Positions 7,951 to 15,670 of a stretch of 64,000 bases of DNA are shown here, piece by piece. Numbering within the stretch: the stretch's first letter is position 1; each line of letters opens with the position of its first letter. The translations under genes were made by a program, and so were the position numbers. The DNA is from JASTVH01 sp042862465. GTDB lineage: Bacteria > Pseudomonadota > Gammaproteobacteria > Pseudomonadales > Oleiphilaceae. The stretch lies in contig JASTVH010000002.1 of the NCBI GenBank assembly GCA_042862465.1, positions 248,001 through 312,000 of the forward strand. The letters are read 5' to 3'. The notes under the pieces are model-generated. The model did not search any database. It was not told the DNA's origin and worked only from the letters and a program-made list of their open reading frames with translations.

Positions 7951-10939
7951 TTCTGCAACGGTCACCGAACCCGCGACCGTGCAACTGGCGATCAGTGGCG
8001 CCAGTTGCCAGGGCTGCGTCAAGAAGATCAAACAGGCACTGGAGCCGCTGGAGGGTGTGGAAACGGTCGAGGTGGACCTGGACCGCCAGCGCGTGACCAT
8101 CGAGGGTGACATCGATCCGCAGACCGCCGCCAACACCGTCACCCAGACCGGCTACGAGGCCACCGTGCTCGATCCCAAAGCCGAGGCGCCCCCCCGCTTC
8201 GAGCTGGCCATCTCCGGTGCTAGTTGCCAGGGCTGTGTCAAGAAGATCAAGCAGGCGCTGGAGCCGCTGGACGGCGTGGCTGCCGTCGAGGTGGACCTGG
8301 ACCGTCAACGTGTCACCATCGATGGCAGCATCAATCCCCAAACCGCCGCCGACACCATTACCGACGTCGGTTATGACGCCTCTGTCCTCGACCGCGCGGA
8401 CGACACCCCACCCCACTTCGAGCTGACCATTTCCGGCGCCAGCTGTCAGGGCTGCGTCAAAAAAATCAGGCAGGCGCTGGAATCCCAGGATGGCGTAACG
8501 GCTGTCAACGTGGACCTGGAGCGCCAGCGCGTCTCCATCGACGGCACCATCGATCCCGAGCGGGCTGCCGAGACGGTCACCAATGCCGGCTATGACGCCC
8601 GCCCTTTGGACCCCAACGAACCGGAGTCCGCCGAGGCCGCGGCGCCGGCCAGCGAGGAAGAAAGCACACCGGCGGAGCCCGAGCCACCTGCGGAAGAGCA
8701 CGGCGGTAGCGTGCAACTCTCCATCACCGGCGCCAAGTGCGCCTCCTGCGTGCAGAGTATCGAGCAGGCCCTGCGCGGCGTGCCCGGCGTGAAGCAGGCC
8801 AGCATGAACTTCGCCGACCGCACCGCCCAGGTGGAAGGTGACGTGGACCCGCAGACCCTGGTCAAGGCGGTGGAGGATGCCGGCTACGGCGCCGCTCCGC
8901 TGGAAGACGAGGACCTCGACGACGAGGCCAAGGAGGCCGCGGATCAGGCCCATTACCGCAAACTGCTGCGGGATATGGCCATCGGCCTGGTCGTGGGGGT
9001 CCCGCTGATGCTCTGGGGCCTGCTTGGCGGCACCATGACGGTGGTGCCGGGCACCCTCAACCAGGCCCTGTGGCTGGGCGTGGGCGCCATCACCCTGGGG
9101 GTGCTGGCCTTCGCCGGCAAGCACTTCTTCGTGGGGGCCTGGAAGGCCTTCACCCACCACAACGCCAACATGGACACCCTGATCGCCGTGGGCACCGGCA
9201 CCGCCTGGCTTTATTCCATGGTGGTGGTGGCCGCCCCCGGCCTGCTGCCGGAAATGGCCCGGCATGTGTATTTTGAAGCCTCGGCCATGATCATCGGTCT
9301 GATCAACCTCGGCCAGGCCCTGGAGATCCGAGCCCGGGGCAAGACCTCCCAGGCCATTCGCCGCCTGCTGGATCTGCGGGCCAAGACCGCACGGGTGATT
9401 CGCGATGGCCGCGAGGACGACATCCCGGTGGAAGAGGTGCAGAAAGGCGACCACATCCGCGTGCGGCCGGGTGAGAAGATCGCGGTGGACGGCGAAGTGC
9501 TCGAAGGCAGCAGCCGCATCGACGAGTCCATGCTCACCGGGGAACCGATGCCGGTGGCCAAGGGCGAAGGCGACACGGTGTCCGCCGGCACCCTCAACAA
9601 GAGCGGCACCCTGATCTACAGCGCCACCCGGGTGGGCAAGGATACCGCCCTGTCCCAGATCATCCAGATGGTCAAGAAGGCCCAGGGCGCCAAGCCCCGC
9701 ATCGGCCGCCTGGCGGATTCCATCTCGGCGGTGTTCGTGCCCACCATCATGATCATCGCCGTGATCGCCGCGCTGGTCTGGTACAACTTCGGCCCGGCAC
9801 CGCAGATCTCCCACATGATGGTGGCGGCCACCACCGTGCTCATCATCGCCTGCCCCTGTGCCTTGGGCCTGGCCACGCCGATGTCGGTCATGGTGGGCGT
9901 GGGCAAGGCTGCCGAGAACGGCGTCCTGATCCGCCAGGGCGAGGCCCTGCAGACCGCCAGCAAGCTCGACACCATCGTGCTGGACAAGACCGGCACCATT
10001 ACCGAAGGCCATCCGGCCGTGACCGAGATCGCCGTGGCCGAGGGGGAATCCGAAGACGAGGTGCTGCGCCTGGCCGCCAGCGTCGAGTCACCCTCGGAGC
10101 ACCCGCTGGCCGAGGCGGTGGTTGCGGCGGCGCAGGAAAAGCACCTGGAACCCGGCAAAGTCAGCGACTTTGAGGCTCTCAACGGCAAGGGTGTGCAGGC
10201 CCGCCTGGACGACAAGACCCTGCGGCTGGGCAACCGGCCCTGGCTGCAGGCCCAGGGCATCCAGACCGAGGCGCTGAAAGAGGCCGCCGAGCGTATCGCC
10301 TCCAACGGCGGCACCCCTCTGTTCCTGGCATCCGACGACCGGTTGCTGGGGGTGATCGGGGTATCCGATCGCATCAAGGAAGACTCGCCCGCCGCCATCC
10401 GCCGCCTGCATGATCGAGGTCTGCGGGTGGTCATGCTGACCGGCGACATCCAGGCGGCCGCCGAGGCCATCGCCCATCAGGTGGGGGTGGATGAGGTGCA
10501 TGCCGAAGTGCTGCCGGAGGACAAGGCCCGCATCGTGCGCGAACTGCGTCAGAAGGGGCGCAAGGTGGGCATGGTTGGCGACGGCATCAACGACGCCCCG
10601 GCCCTGGCCGAGTCGGATGTTGGCTTTGCCATCGGGACCGGCACTGACGTCGCCATCGAGAGCGCCGCCATCACCCTGATGCGTGGCTCGCTGCACGGCG
10701 TGGCAGACGCCATTGCCGTCTCTGAGGCCACCCTGGGCAACATCAAGCAGAACCTGTTTGGCGCCTTCGTCTACAACAGCCTGGGGGTTCCGGTGGCCGC
10801 CGGCGTGCTCTACCCGGTCTGGGGCCTGCTGCTCAGCCCGGTGATTGCCGGCGCCGCCATGTCCCTGTCCTCAGTTACCGTGGTGACCAACGCCAATCGA
10901 CTGCGTTTCTTCAAGCCGCAAAAAGGGAAACAATCATGA
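7943..10939 (+). CDS. copA: Cu(I)-exporting P1B-type ATPase with four HMA domains
   Basis: A 998-residue P1B-1 ATPase. Four N-terminal heavy-metal-associated domains carry CQGC at 22-25, 95-98 and 168-171, then CASC at 266-269 after an acidic, Pro-rich linker (about 222-255). The membrane metal site is CPC (637-639), the phosphorylation site DKTG (Asp681), and GDGINDAPAL is present. YN in the seventh and MSLSS in the eighth core helix are the Cu(I) signature. It exports cytoplasmic Cu+ across the inner membrane using ATP. The first three HMA units are near-identical 73-residue repeats, while most bacterial CopA have one or two HMA domains. It overlaps merR (8 bp) and the cupredoxin gene (4 bp). 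Confidence 0.94.
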   Translation: MVDSATVTEPATVQLAISGASCQGCVKKIKQALEPLEGVETVEVDLDRQRVTIEGDIDPQTAANTVTQTGYEATVLDPKAEAPPRFELAISGASCQGCVKKIKQALEPLDGVAAVEVDLDRQRVTIDGSINPQTAADTITDVGYDASVLDRADDTPPHFELTISGASCQGCVKKIRQALESQDGVTAVNVDLERQRVSIDGTIDPERAAETVTNAGYDARPLDPNEPESAEAAAPASEEESTPAEPEPPAEEHGGSVQLSITGAKCASCVQSIEQALRGVPGVKQASMNFADRTAQVEGDVDPQTLVKAVEDAGYGAAPLEDEDLDDEAKEAADQAHYRKLLRDMAIGLVVGVPLMLWGLLGGTMTVVPGTLNQALWLGVGAITLGVLAFAGKHFFVGAWKAFTHHNANMDTLIAVGTGTAWLYSMVVVAAPGLLPEMARHVYFEASAMIIGLINLGQALEIRARGKTSQAIRRLLDLRAKTARVIRDGREDDIPVEEVQKGDHIRVRPGEKIAVDGEVLEGSSRIDESMLTGEPMPVAKGEGDTVSAGTLNKSGTLIYSATRVGKDTALSQIIQMVKKAQGAKPRIGRLADSISAVFVPTIMIIAVIAALVWYNFGPAPQISHMMVAATTVLIIACPCALGLATPMSVMVGVGKAAENGVLIRQGEALQTASKLDTIVLDKTGTITEGHPAVTEIAVAEGESEDEVLRLAASVESPSEHPLAEAVVAAAQEKHLEPGKVSDFEALNGKGVQARLDDKTLRLGNRPWLQAQGIQTEALKEAAERIASNGGTPLFLASDDRLLGVIGVSDRIKEDSPAAIRRLHDRGLRVVMLTGDIQAAAEAIAHQVGVDEVHAEVLPEDKARIVRELRQKGRKVGMVGDGINDAPALAESDVGFAIGTGTDVAIESAAITLMRGSLHGVADAIAVSEATLGNIKQNLFGAFVYNSLGVPVAAGVLYPVWGLLLSPVIAGAAMSLSSVTVVTNANRLRFFKPQKGKQS
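7982..8638 (+). repeat. three tandem 219-bp repeats encoding HMA domains
   Basis: Three units of exactly 219 bp (about 7982-8200, 8201-8419, 8420-8638) lie inside the ATPase gene, each encoding one HMA domain of 73 residues with GASCQGCVKKI. DNA identity remains high around the metal-binding loop (for example CAGGGCTG in all three), which points to recent internal duplication or ongoing gene conversion. Confidence 0.85.
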
Positions 10940-11292
10940 TCTGGATCGTGAATGGCATCGGCCTGGCCCTGATAGTCTTTATTGTCTGGTGGTTCTGGCT
11001 GTGGAAACCCAAGAGCACCCAGGCCGCCGGCGGCGCCGTCGATATCACCGTGAACGACGGCGTCTACGACCCCGGCTACATTGAAACCAAAGCCGGCGAG
11101 ACGCTTACCCTGCGTTTTCTGCGCAAGGACCCGAGCCCCTGCGCCGAGCAGGTGATTTTCCACGACCTGGATGTGAGCGAGACGCTGCCGGTGGACAAGC
11201 CAAAGTCGATCTCGCTGACACCGAAGACGCCGGGGACTTATCGGTTTAGCTGTCAGATGAATATGTATCAAGGCACGCTAAAGGTGACCTAG
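10936..11292 (+). CDS. membrane-anchored cupredoxin-domain protein
   Basis: A 118-residue protein with one N-terminal helix (IVNGIGLALIVFIVWWFWLW) and a periplasmic cupredoxin-like domain. Candidate copper ligands are Cys in PSPCAEQV, His in IFHDLD and the Cys/Met cluster SCQMNM near the C-terminus. Such proteins next to CopA are thought to receive or buffer copper at the outer face of the inner membrane. Its ATG overlaps the ATPase stop (ATGA), so it is in the same operon and is probably made in step with the pump. Confidence 0.85.
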   Translation: MIWIVNGIGLALIVFIVWWFWLWKPKSTQAAGGAVDITVNDGVYDPGYIETKAGETLTLRFLRKDPSPCAEQVIFHDLDVSETLPVDKPKSISLTPKTPGTYRFSCQMNMYQGTLKVT

Positions 11293-11300
11293 TCATATAT

Positions 11301-11435
11301 CCCCTCTCCCCTGGTGGGAGAGGGCCAGGGAGAGGGGGAGGCGCCGGCAGGCGCCCGAAATTGAATCAAGAAACACCATCGAGGCTTTCGCCTCGGCCCC
11401 CTCTCCCCAACCCCTCTCCCACGAGGGGAGAGGGG
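11301..11435. repeat. REP-like inverted repeat (CCCCTCTCCC family)
   Basis: Two imperfectly complementary arms of about 39 bp (11301-11340 and 11397-11435), rich in CCCCTCTCC / GGAGAGGGG, face each other across about 56 bp, with small hairpins inside (GGCGCC around 11340, GAGGC/GCCTC around 11381-11395). I know this sequence type as a dispersed extragenic repeat of proteobacteria. It separates the cupredoxin gene from the DUF411 gene and may act as a transcript stabiliser or attenuator. Confidence 0.7.
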
Positions 11436-11496
11436 CTCATGGCCACGTGACATCAGATAGCCTCTTACGCTCGACGCTTTAACTGGAGAACCAACC

Positions 11497-11928
11497 ATGC
11501 TCAAAAAACTCACCCTGGCTGCCATCACCGCCACCTTCTCCCTGGGCGCCTTCGCCCAGTCCCCCATCACCGTCTACAAAACCCCCTGGTGCGGCTGTTG
11601 CGAGGGCTGGATCACCCACCTGCGCGAAAACGGCTTCGAGCCCGAGGTACACGATACCCAGACCATTAACAGCATCAAGGAAAAAGTCGGCCTGACCCGT
11701 AATCTGGCCAGCTGCCACACCGCCTTTATCGGCGACTACGTGATCGAAGGGCATGTTCCGGCCAGGGACATTCAGCGCCTGCTGGAAGAGAAGCCCGAGG
11801 CGAAAGGGCTGGCGGTGCCGGGCATGCCGATGGGGTCACCGGGAATGGAAGGCCCGCGCAGTGACCGTTACGCCGTGCTGCTATTCAACGAGGCGGGCCA
11901 GACACGGGTGTTCGCCACTTACGACTGA
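11497..11928 (+). CDS. DUF411 periplasmic metal-binding protein
   Basis: A 143-residue protein with a cleavable signal peptide (MLKKLTLAAITATFSLGAFA) and a DUF411 domain. Conserved Cys are in TPWCGCCEGW and LASCHTAFIGDYVIEGHVP, and there is a Met-rich stretch (GMPMGSPGM) of the type used for Cu(I). DUF411 proteins are regularly found in copper and silver resistance loci (CopG-like). Its position after the Cu ATPase and cupredoxin genes supports a periplasmic copper-handling role. A REP-like element precedes it, so it may have its own promoter. It overlaps the small minus-strand gene by 10 bp at the 3' ends. Confidence 0.85.
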   Translation: MLKKLTLAAITATFSLGAFAQSPITVYKTPWCGCCEGWITHLRENGFEPEVHDTQTINSIKEKVGLTRNLASCHTAFIGDYVIEGHVPARDIQRLLEEKPEAKGLAVPGMPMGSPGMEGPRSDRYAVLLFNEAGQTRVFATYD

Positions 11929-12119
11929 TCCTCTGACGCCGGCCCTTCCTGGGTGGCAGGTTGGCCGCTGGCCTCGGCCGACAGCGGCGTCTGGCATAGA
12001 CGACACTCGTCCGGGTCGGTGGCCGTGCCTTCCACGTAGCGCACGCGGTGGCGCGCCTTGCCGCGGTTGGTAGAGACGCGGTAGGTGGTCGGTTCGGGTT
12101 GGGTGTTGCTGTTAGGCAT
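11919..12119 (-). CDS. small hypothetical protein with a CxxC motif
   Basis: A 66-residue basic-then-acidic protein (from MPNSNTQPEPTTYRV) with a central DECRLCQT motif that could bind a metal or form a disulfide, and a low-complexity acidic tail. The ATG at 12119 has AGGCGAG about 8 bases upstream; an in-frame ATG exists at 12203. It is the last gene of the leftward run RR-HK-EF-hand and converges on the DUF411 gene with a 10-bp overlap. I recognise no family, and it could still be a spurious frame. Confidence 0.45.
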   Translation of the reverse strand: MPNSNTQPEPTTYRVSTNRGKARHRVRYVEGTATDPDECRLCQTPLSAEASGQPATQEGPASEDQS

Positions 12120-12217
12120 TTGGAATCTCGCCTTTGAGGTTGGGGTTATCTGTCGTACGTCTGACGTCAGACACTCAAATACTAACTCCCACTCAGACCC
12201 CACCCATTATCAAACGT

Positions 12218-12565
12218 TCACTGACTCCAGGTCTTGTACTCCCGCGGCGTAATCTCCCGATCCCGATCCGCGTCGAGGCGCTCGATGATGATGGCCGGGC
12301 GTGCGTTCAGGCCCATCTCTTCCACCCGCTTCTCGCCCAGGCACTTGGACAGCGCATCCAGCTCATGCTCGGTGAGCAGGTTGTTGCCGTCCTTGTCGAG
12401 ACAGTCGAAGTCTTTCTGCTGCTGTCCACTGAGTGGATTGCTTTCCACCGCCTCGATATCGGGCTTGTAGCGGTACTTGTCCAGGTTGTCCTCCTGGGCC
12501 AGCGCGGTGCTGACCAGGCTGCAACATCCCAGCACGATAGCCAGCACGGCCTTGAAACGCGGCAT
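12218..12565 (-). CDS. exported EF-hand domain protein
   Basis: A 115-residue protein with a signal peptide (MPRFKAVLAIVLGCCSLVSTALA, cut near AQ) and two EF-hand-like loops: DKDGNNLLTEHEL with a good Ca2+-ligand pattern, and DADRDREITPREY near the C-terminus. It is therefore a likely periplasmic Ca2+-binding protein. The ATG at 12565 has GAGGAGGA 8 bases upstream and starts the signal peptide; the frame is open further upstream. It lies 77 bp downstream of the sensor kinase on the same strand, so it is probably co-transcribed and may tie the system to divalent cations. This last point is inference. Confidence 0.8.
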   Translation of the reverse strand: MPRFKAVLAIVLGCCSLVSTALAQEDNLDKYRYKPDIEAVESNPLSGQQQKDFDCLDKDGNNLLTEHELDALSKCLGEKRVEEMGLNARPAIIIERLDADRDREITPREYKTWSQ

Positions 12566-12642
12566 ACTTGATGTCCTCCTCGCAAACTCGGCCGGGAATC
12601 GCCCGGCGATTGCGCAAATTGCACCGATTCGCACCGGTAAAG

Positions 12643-14040
12643 TCAAATGGCTTTCGACAGCGGCAGGCGCACAGTGACCATCAGTCCGGTCTGGCCATCC
12701 GGTCGGTCATCCAGTCCCAGTTCGCCCTTGTGCAGCTCGACGATGCGCTTGACGATCGCCAGCCCCAGGCCGGCGCCCGCGCCCGCGCCCCGACGCTGGT
12801 CCAGACGGCTGAAACGCTCCAGCGCCCGCTGTCGCTGTGGCAGCGGAATGCCCGGGCCGGCATCGGTAACCGTGAGCAGTACGCTGTCCTCCTCGCGCCG
12901 GATCGAAACGGTGACCGTGGTACCGGCGGGACTGTACTGGATGGCGTTGTTGACCAGATTCCGTATCAATGTGGTCATCAGGTGCGGATTGCAAGGGACC
13001 GGTGGCAATCCCGGTTCCGTATCCAGGGCCGGCTCCACATCATGCTTGAGGGCAAACGGCACCAGATCCGCCAGCGCCTGGGAGGCGAGGCTCTCCAGGT
13101 TGCACAGGTCCAGTTCCACCGGCTGCTCCGGGTCGACCCGGCTCAGCACCAGCATCTGCTCAACCAGATGCACCATGCGGTCCACCGCCTGGAACAGGTT
13201 GCTGTAGCGTTCGGGGTCGGTACCGGCCTGGCGCTCCAGATTCAGCCGCAATGCAGCCAGGGGGGTACGCAGTTCGTGGGCGGCGTCGGCGGTGAACTGT
13301 CGCTCGTGCTCCAGCGCCTCCTGCAAGCGGAACAGCAGGCCGTTGACGGCCCGCACCAGCCCGCGCACTTCCTGGGGGGACTCGGACTCGTCCAGGGCGT
13401 GAATGGCTTCCGGAGCCATGCGCCGGATCGGCCGCTCCAGTCGTGCCAGCGGGCGGAAGCCCCAGTAGATGGCAGCCCAGATAAACAGCAGCACCAGCGG
13501 GATGGCCATCAGCAGGGGCGCCACGTTGCCCAGCGCCAGCTCTTCCGCCAGCTCGCCGCGGATATCGCCACGCTGACCGGCCCGGATCCAGTAACCGGTT
13601 TCCGGGTCGCGTAAGGTAAAGACGCGCCAGGCATGCTCCCGGCGGGGCGCGGAAATCCAGGCGTAGCCCGGCTCCAGCGGGGCGGCGACAATGTGGCTGG
13701 CGGGACCTTCCACCAGCGGCTTGCCCTGTGGCGACCAGACCTGGAAGGCGATCTTCTTCTCGTACTTGTGCCCCACGCCGCCGGGCAGGATCTCTTCATC
13801 CTCGCCGTTATCGATCACGCCCTGCGGCAGCTGCAGGGTCTCCCGCAGCCGGTCGAGTGCATCGGCCTGCACCAGATCCCGCACCAGGCCCTGCATCACC
13901 CGGGTCATCTCCGCCAGTTCGGCATCGAAGACCTCCTCCAGTTCGTGACTGCTTTCCCAATAGCTCCAGGCGGCGGCCACCACGGCCACCAGAAGTACGG
14001 ACGAGAGCACCAGGATGGTGATGGTTCGACGAATCGACAT
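12643..14040 (-). CDS. sensor histidine kinase, PmrB/QseC-like
   Basis: A 465-residue membrane kinase: an N-terminal helix (ITILVLSSVLLVAVVAAAW), a periplasmic domain of about 130 residues starting with the acidic SHELEEVFDAELAEM, a second helix near 180-200 (LLMAIPLVLLFIWAAIYWG), a HAMP-like linker, an H-box ADAAHELRTPLAAL (His about 254), an N-box NLVNNAIQYSP, and G-boxes DAGPGIP and GAGLGLAIVKRI. The VFDAELAEM start of the sensor is reminiscent of QseC. It should phosphorylate the response regulator encoded 14 bp upstream. Signals for relatives include Fe3+, cationic peptides and pH; none is proven here. Confidence 0.9.
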   Translation of the reverse strand: MSIRRTITILVLSSVLLVAVVAAAWSYWESSHELEEVFDAELAEMTRVMQGLVRDLVQADALDRLRETLQLPQGVIDNGEDEEILPGGVGHKYEKKIAFQVWSPQGKPLVEGPASHIVAAPLEPGYAWISAPRREHAWRVFTLRDPETGYWIRAGQRGDIRGELAEELALGNVAPLLMAIPLVLLFIWAAIYWGFRPLARLERPIRRMAPEAIHALDESESPQEVRGLVRAVNGLLFRLQEALEHERQFTADAAHELRTPLAALRLNLERQAGTDPERYSNLFQAVDRMVHLVEQMLVLSRVDPEQPVELDLCNLESLASQALADLVPFALKHDVEPALDTEPGLPPVPCNPHLMTTLIRNLVNNAIQYSPAGTTVTVSIRREEDSVLLTVTDAGPGIPLPQRQRALERFSRLDQRRGAGAGAGLGLAIVKRIVELHKGELGLDDRPDGQTGLMVTVRLPLSKAI

Positions 14041-14054
14041 GAATGCGCAAAGAC

Positions 14055-14732
14055 CTATTCGGAAACGACCAGGCCCGAAGCATCCAGCATGTAGCCCACG
14101 CCCCGCAAGGTGCGAATGGCGGATTTACCGAGTTTTTTGCGCAGATTGTGAATATGCACTTCCAGGGCATTGCTCTCCACGCCCTGGTTCCAGCCGTAAA
14201 GCTGGTCTTCCAGCTGGGAGCGGGTGGCCACCTGGCCCATGTGGCTCATCAGGTAGTGCAGGATCTGGAACTCCATGCGCGAGAGGGTCAGGGACTCGCC
14301 CTCCAGGGTGACCGCGTGACTGGCGGTGTCGAGGCTGAGGGGGCCGATGTCCAGGGCGGTGGAGGCGTGACCACCGGCGCGGCGGGTCACCGCACGGATA
14401 CGGGCCAGCAGCTCGGCCATGGAAAAGGGTTTGGAGAGGTAGTCGTCGGCGCCGGCGTCCAGCCCCTGCAGGCGTTCGTCCAGCTCGGCCCGGGCCGTGA
14501 GGATGATGACCGGGGTGGCAATCCCCTGGCGACGGATGTCGCGCAGCACCTCCAGGCCATCACGGCCCGGCAGGGTGAGATCGAGGATGACGGCATCGAA
14601 CTGGTTGTAGCGAATGGCCTGCTGGGCCTGCTCCCCGTCATCCACCCAGTCCACGGTCATCTGCTGCTCACGCAGCATGTCGACCATGGTTTCGGCCAGA
14701 GGGTGGTCATCTTCAACTAACAAAAGGCGCAT
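14055..14732 (-). CDS. OmpR-family response regulator, PmrA/QseB-like
   Basis: A 225-residue regulator with a receiver domain (acidic pair VEDDH at 7-9, phospho-acceptor Asp51 in ILDLTLPG, conserved Lys in LSKPFSM) and a C-terminal winged-helix DNA-binding domain (LSRMEFQILHYLM, VEVHIHNLRKKL-type recognition region, RGVGYML). Length and motifs fit the PmrA/QseB/BasR group. It is first in a leftward operon with its kinase. A perfect CTTAAG-N5-CTTAAG box with a well-placed -10 lies just upstream, matching the published PmrA-box pattern and suggesting autoregulation. Confidence 0.92.
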   Translation of the reverse strand: MRLLLVEDDHPLAETMVDMLREQQMTVDWVDDGEQAQQAIRYNQFDAVILDLTLPGRDGLEVLRDIRRQGIATPVIILTARAELDERLQGLDAGADDYLSKPFSMAELLARIRAVTRRAGGHASTALDIGPLSLDTASHAVTLEGESLTLSRMEFQILHYLMSHMGQVATRSQLEDQLYGWNQGVESNALEVHIHNLRKKLGKSAIRTLRGVGYMLDASGLVVSE

Positions 14733-14769
14733 GGGCAGTCCTCACGACTCCGGCAAGATCAAAACGGAA

Positions 14770-14802
14770 AGTATGCTCCGTTTTCCTTAAGAATCACTTA
14801 AG
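14770..14802 (-). promoter_or_regulatory. PmrA-type box and -10 of the two-component operon
   Basis: Read leftward, two perfect CTTAAG hexamers are separated by 5 bp (14797-14802 and 14786-14791), then 10 bp, then a -10-like CATACT (14775-14770). This direct-repeat geometry is that of PmrA/QseB targets, where the regulator replaces a -35. It should drive the response regulator, kinase and EF-hand genes. Confidence 0.75.
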
Positions 14803-14901
14803 CATAGCGGGTATTCAAAAACCGCCTTCTCGATGGCTGCAACACGCCCGCTACAGGCCTGAACAATCTGTAACACCAAATTCGAGAACCGCGCCCGCTG
14901 T

Positions 14902-14934
14902 CTTAAGTTTTCACTAAGACTCGCCCCCTAGGCT
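14902..14934 (+). promoter_or_regulatory. PmrA-like box and -10 of the T_hemolysin operon
   Basis: CTTAAG (14902-14907), 5 bp, ACTAAG (14913-14918), 10 bp, then TAGGCT (14929-14934). The hexamer spacing and the distance to the -10 equal those of the divergent regulator promoter. The implied transcript start near 14941 leaves a short leader before the AGGAGA ribosome binding site and ATG at 14963. Confidence 0.65.
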
Positions 14935-14962
14935 GGAAACCATTGTGATCAGGAGAACCGCG

Positions 14963-15670
14963 ATGACAGGTACAGCCAACACCCTCCAATTCGATCCACA
15001 GCGTGAATCCGCGCCCCGGCGCGTCATGACCTTCGAACGGGGCGATACCCCCTATGAGGTGACGCTGCATCGGCCCAACGACCCCGGCCGACAGAAGATC
15101 GAAGCCTTCATACGAACGCGGTTCTATGCGGTCTATGGCGCGCGGCCGGAAATCGCCATGCCGCTGCTGGTGGCCATCAGCGATGCCTCGGGCACGCTAC
15201 AGGCGGCGGTCGGCCTGCGCCCGGCCAAGGGCTCGGAGCTGTTCCTGGAGCAGTACTGCGACCGGCCGATCGAGAGCCACCTGGCCGATCAGGTGGGGTT
15301 CACCGTACCGCGCCACGACATCATGGAAATCGGCCATCTCGCCAGCATCGAGAACGGGCTTGGCCGTGCCCTTTTTGTTGTTCTCACGGAACTGCTGCAC
15401 CGCTGGCAATGGCGCTGGATTGTCTGCACCGGTACCCGCCATGTGCGCAACAGTTTCCAGCGTCTGCGGCTGGCCACCGTCAACCTCGGCGAAGCCGATC
15501 CCAACCGGCTGCCCAACGGCACCCGTGGCTGGGGCTCCTACTACGACCACACGCCACAGGTTCTGGCCGCGCCGGTCGATGAAGCCCACCATCGCCTGCA
15601 GAAGGCCGGGGCGCAGGACATGCTTTTTCCGGTAACCGGCAGCGAGGTTTTTCATGACCAGCGTGCTTGA
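14963..15670 (+). CDS. thermostable hemolysin (T_hemolysin) family protein, candidate acyltransferase
   Basis: A 235-residue protein of the T_hemolysin family, named after the Vibrio delta-VPH hemolysin; no biochemical role is established for homologues. The ATG at 14963 has AGGAGA 7 bases upstream; an earlier in-frame GTG lies too close to the mapped -10. No signal peptide or membrane helix is seen. The pattern of an N-terminal strand/helix block, then LFLEQYC, then IMEIGHLASIENGLG, recalls the autoinducer-synthase / N-acyl-amino-acid-synthase branch of the GNAT fold, where E-x-x-R/H-LAV is conserved. That analogy is my inference. The gene overlaps the next by 17 bp and heads a five-gene operon. 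Confidence 0.8.
   Translation: MTGTANTLQFDPQRESAPRRVMTFERGDTPYEVTLHRPNDPGRQKIEAFIRTRFYAVYGARPEIAMPLLVAISDASGTLQAAVGLRPAKGSELFLEQYCDRPIESHLADQVGFTVPRHDIMEIGHLASIENGLGRALFVVLTELLHRWQWRWIVCTGTRHVRNSFQRLRLATVNLGEADPNRLPNGTRGWGSYYDHTPQVLAAPVDEAHHRLQKAGAQDMLFPVTGSEVFHDQRA

Noticed and set aside
7721..10012. Long open frame on the minus strand (763 codons) opposite the copper ATPase gene
   Set aside because: Its translation is His/Gly/Asp/Leu-rich low-complexity text typical of antisense frames in GC-rich genes, and the plus-strand ATPase has every family motif.
14963..15670. Calling the T_hemolysin gene a secreted toxin
   Set aside because: There is no signal peptide or membrane segment, and its place at the head of a biosynthetic-type operon favours an enzyme.
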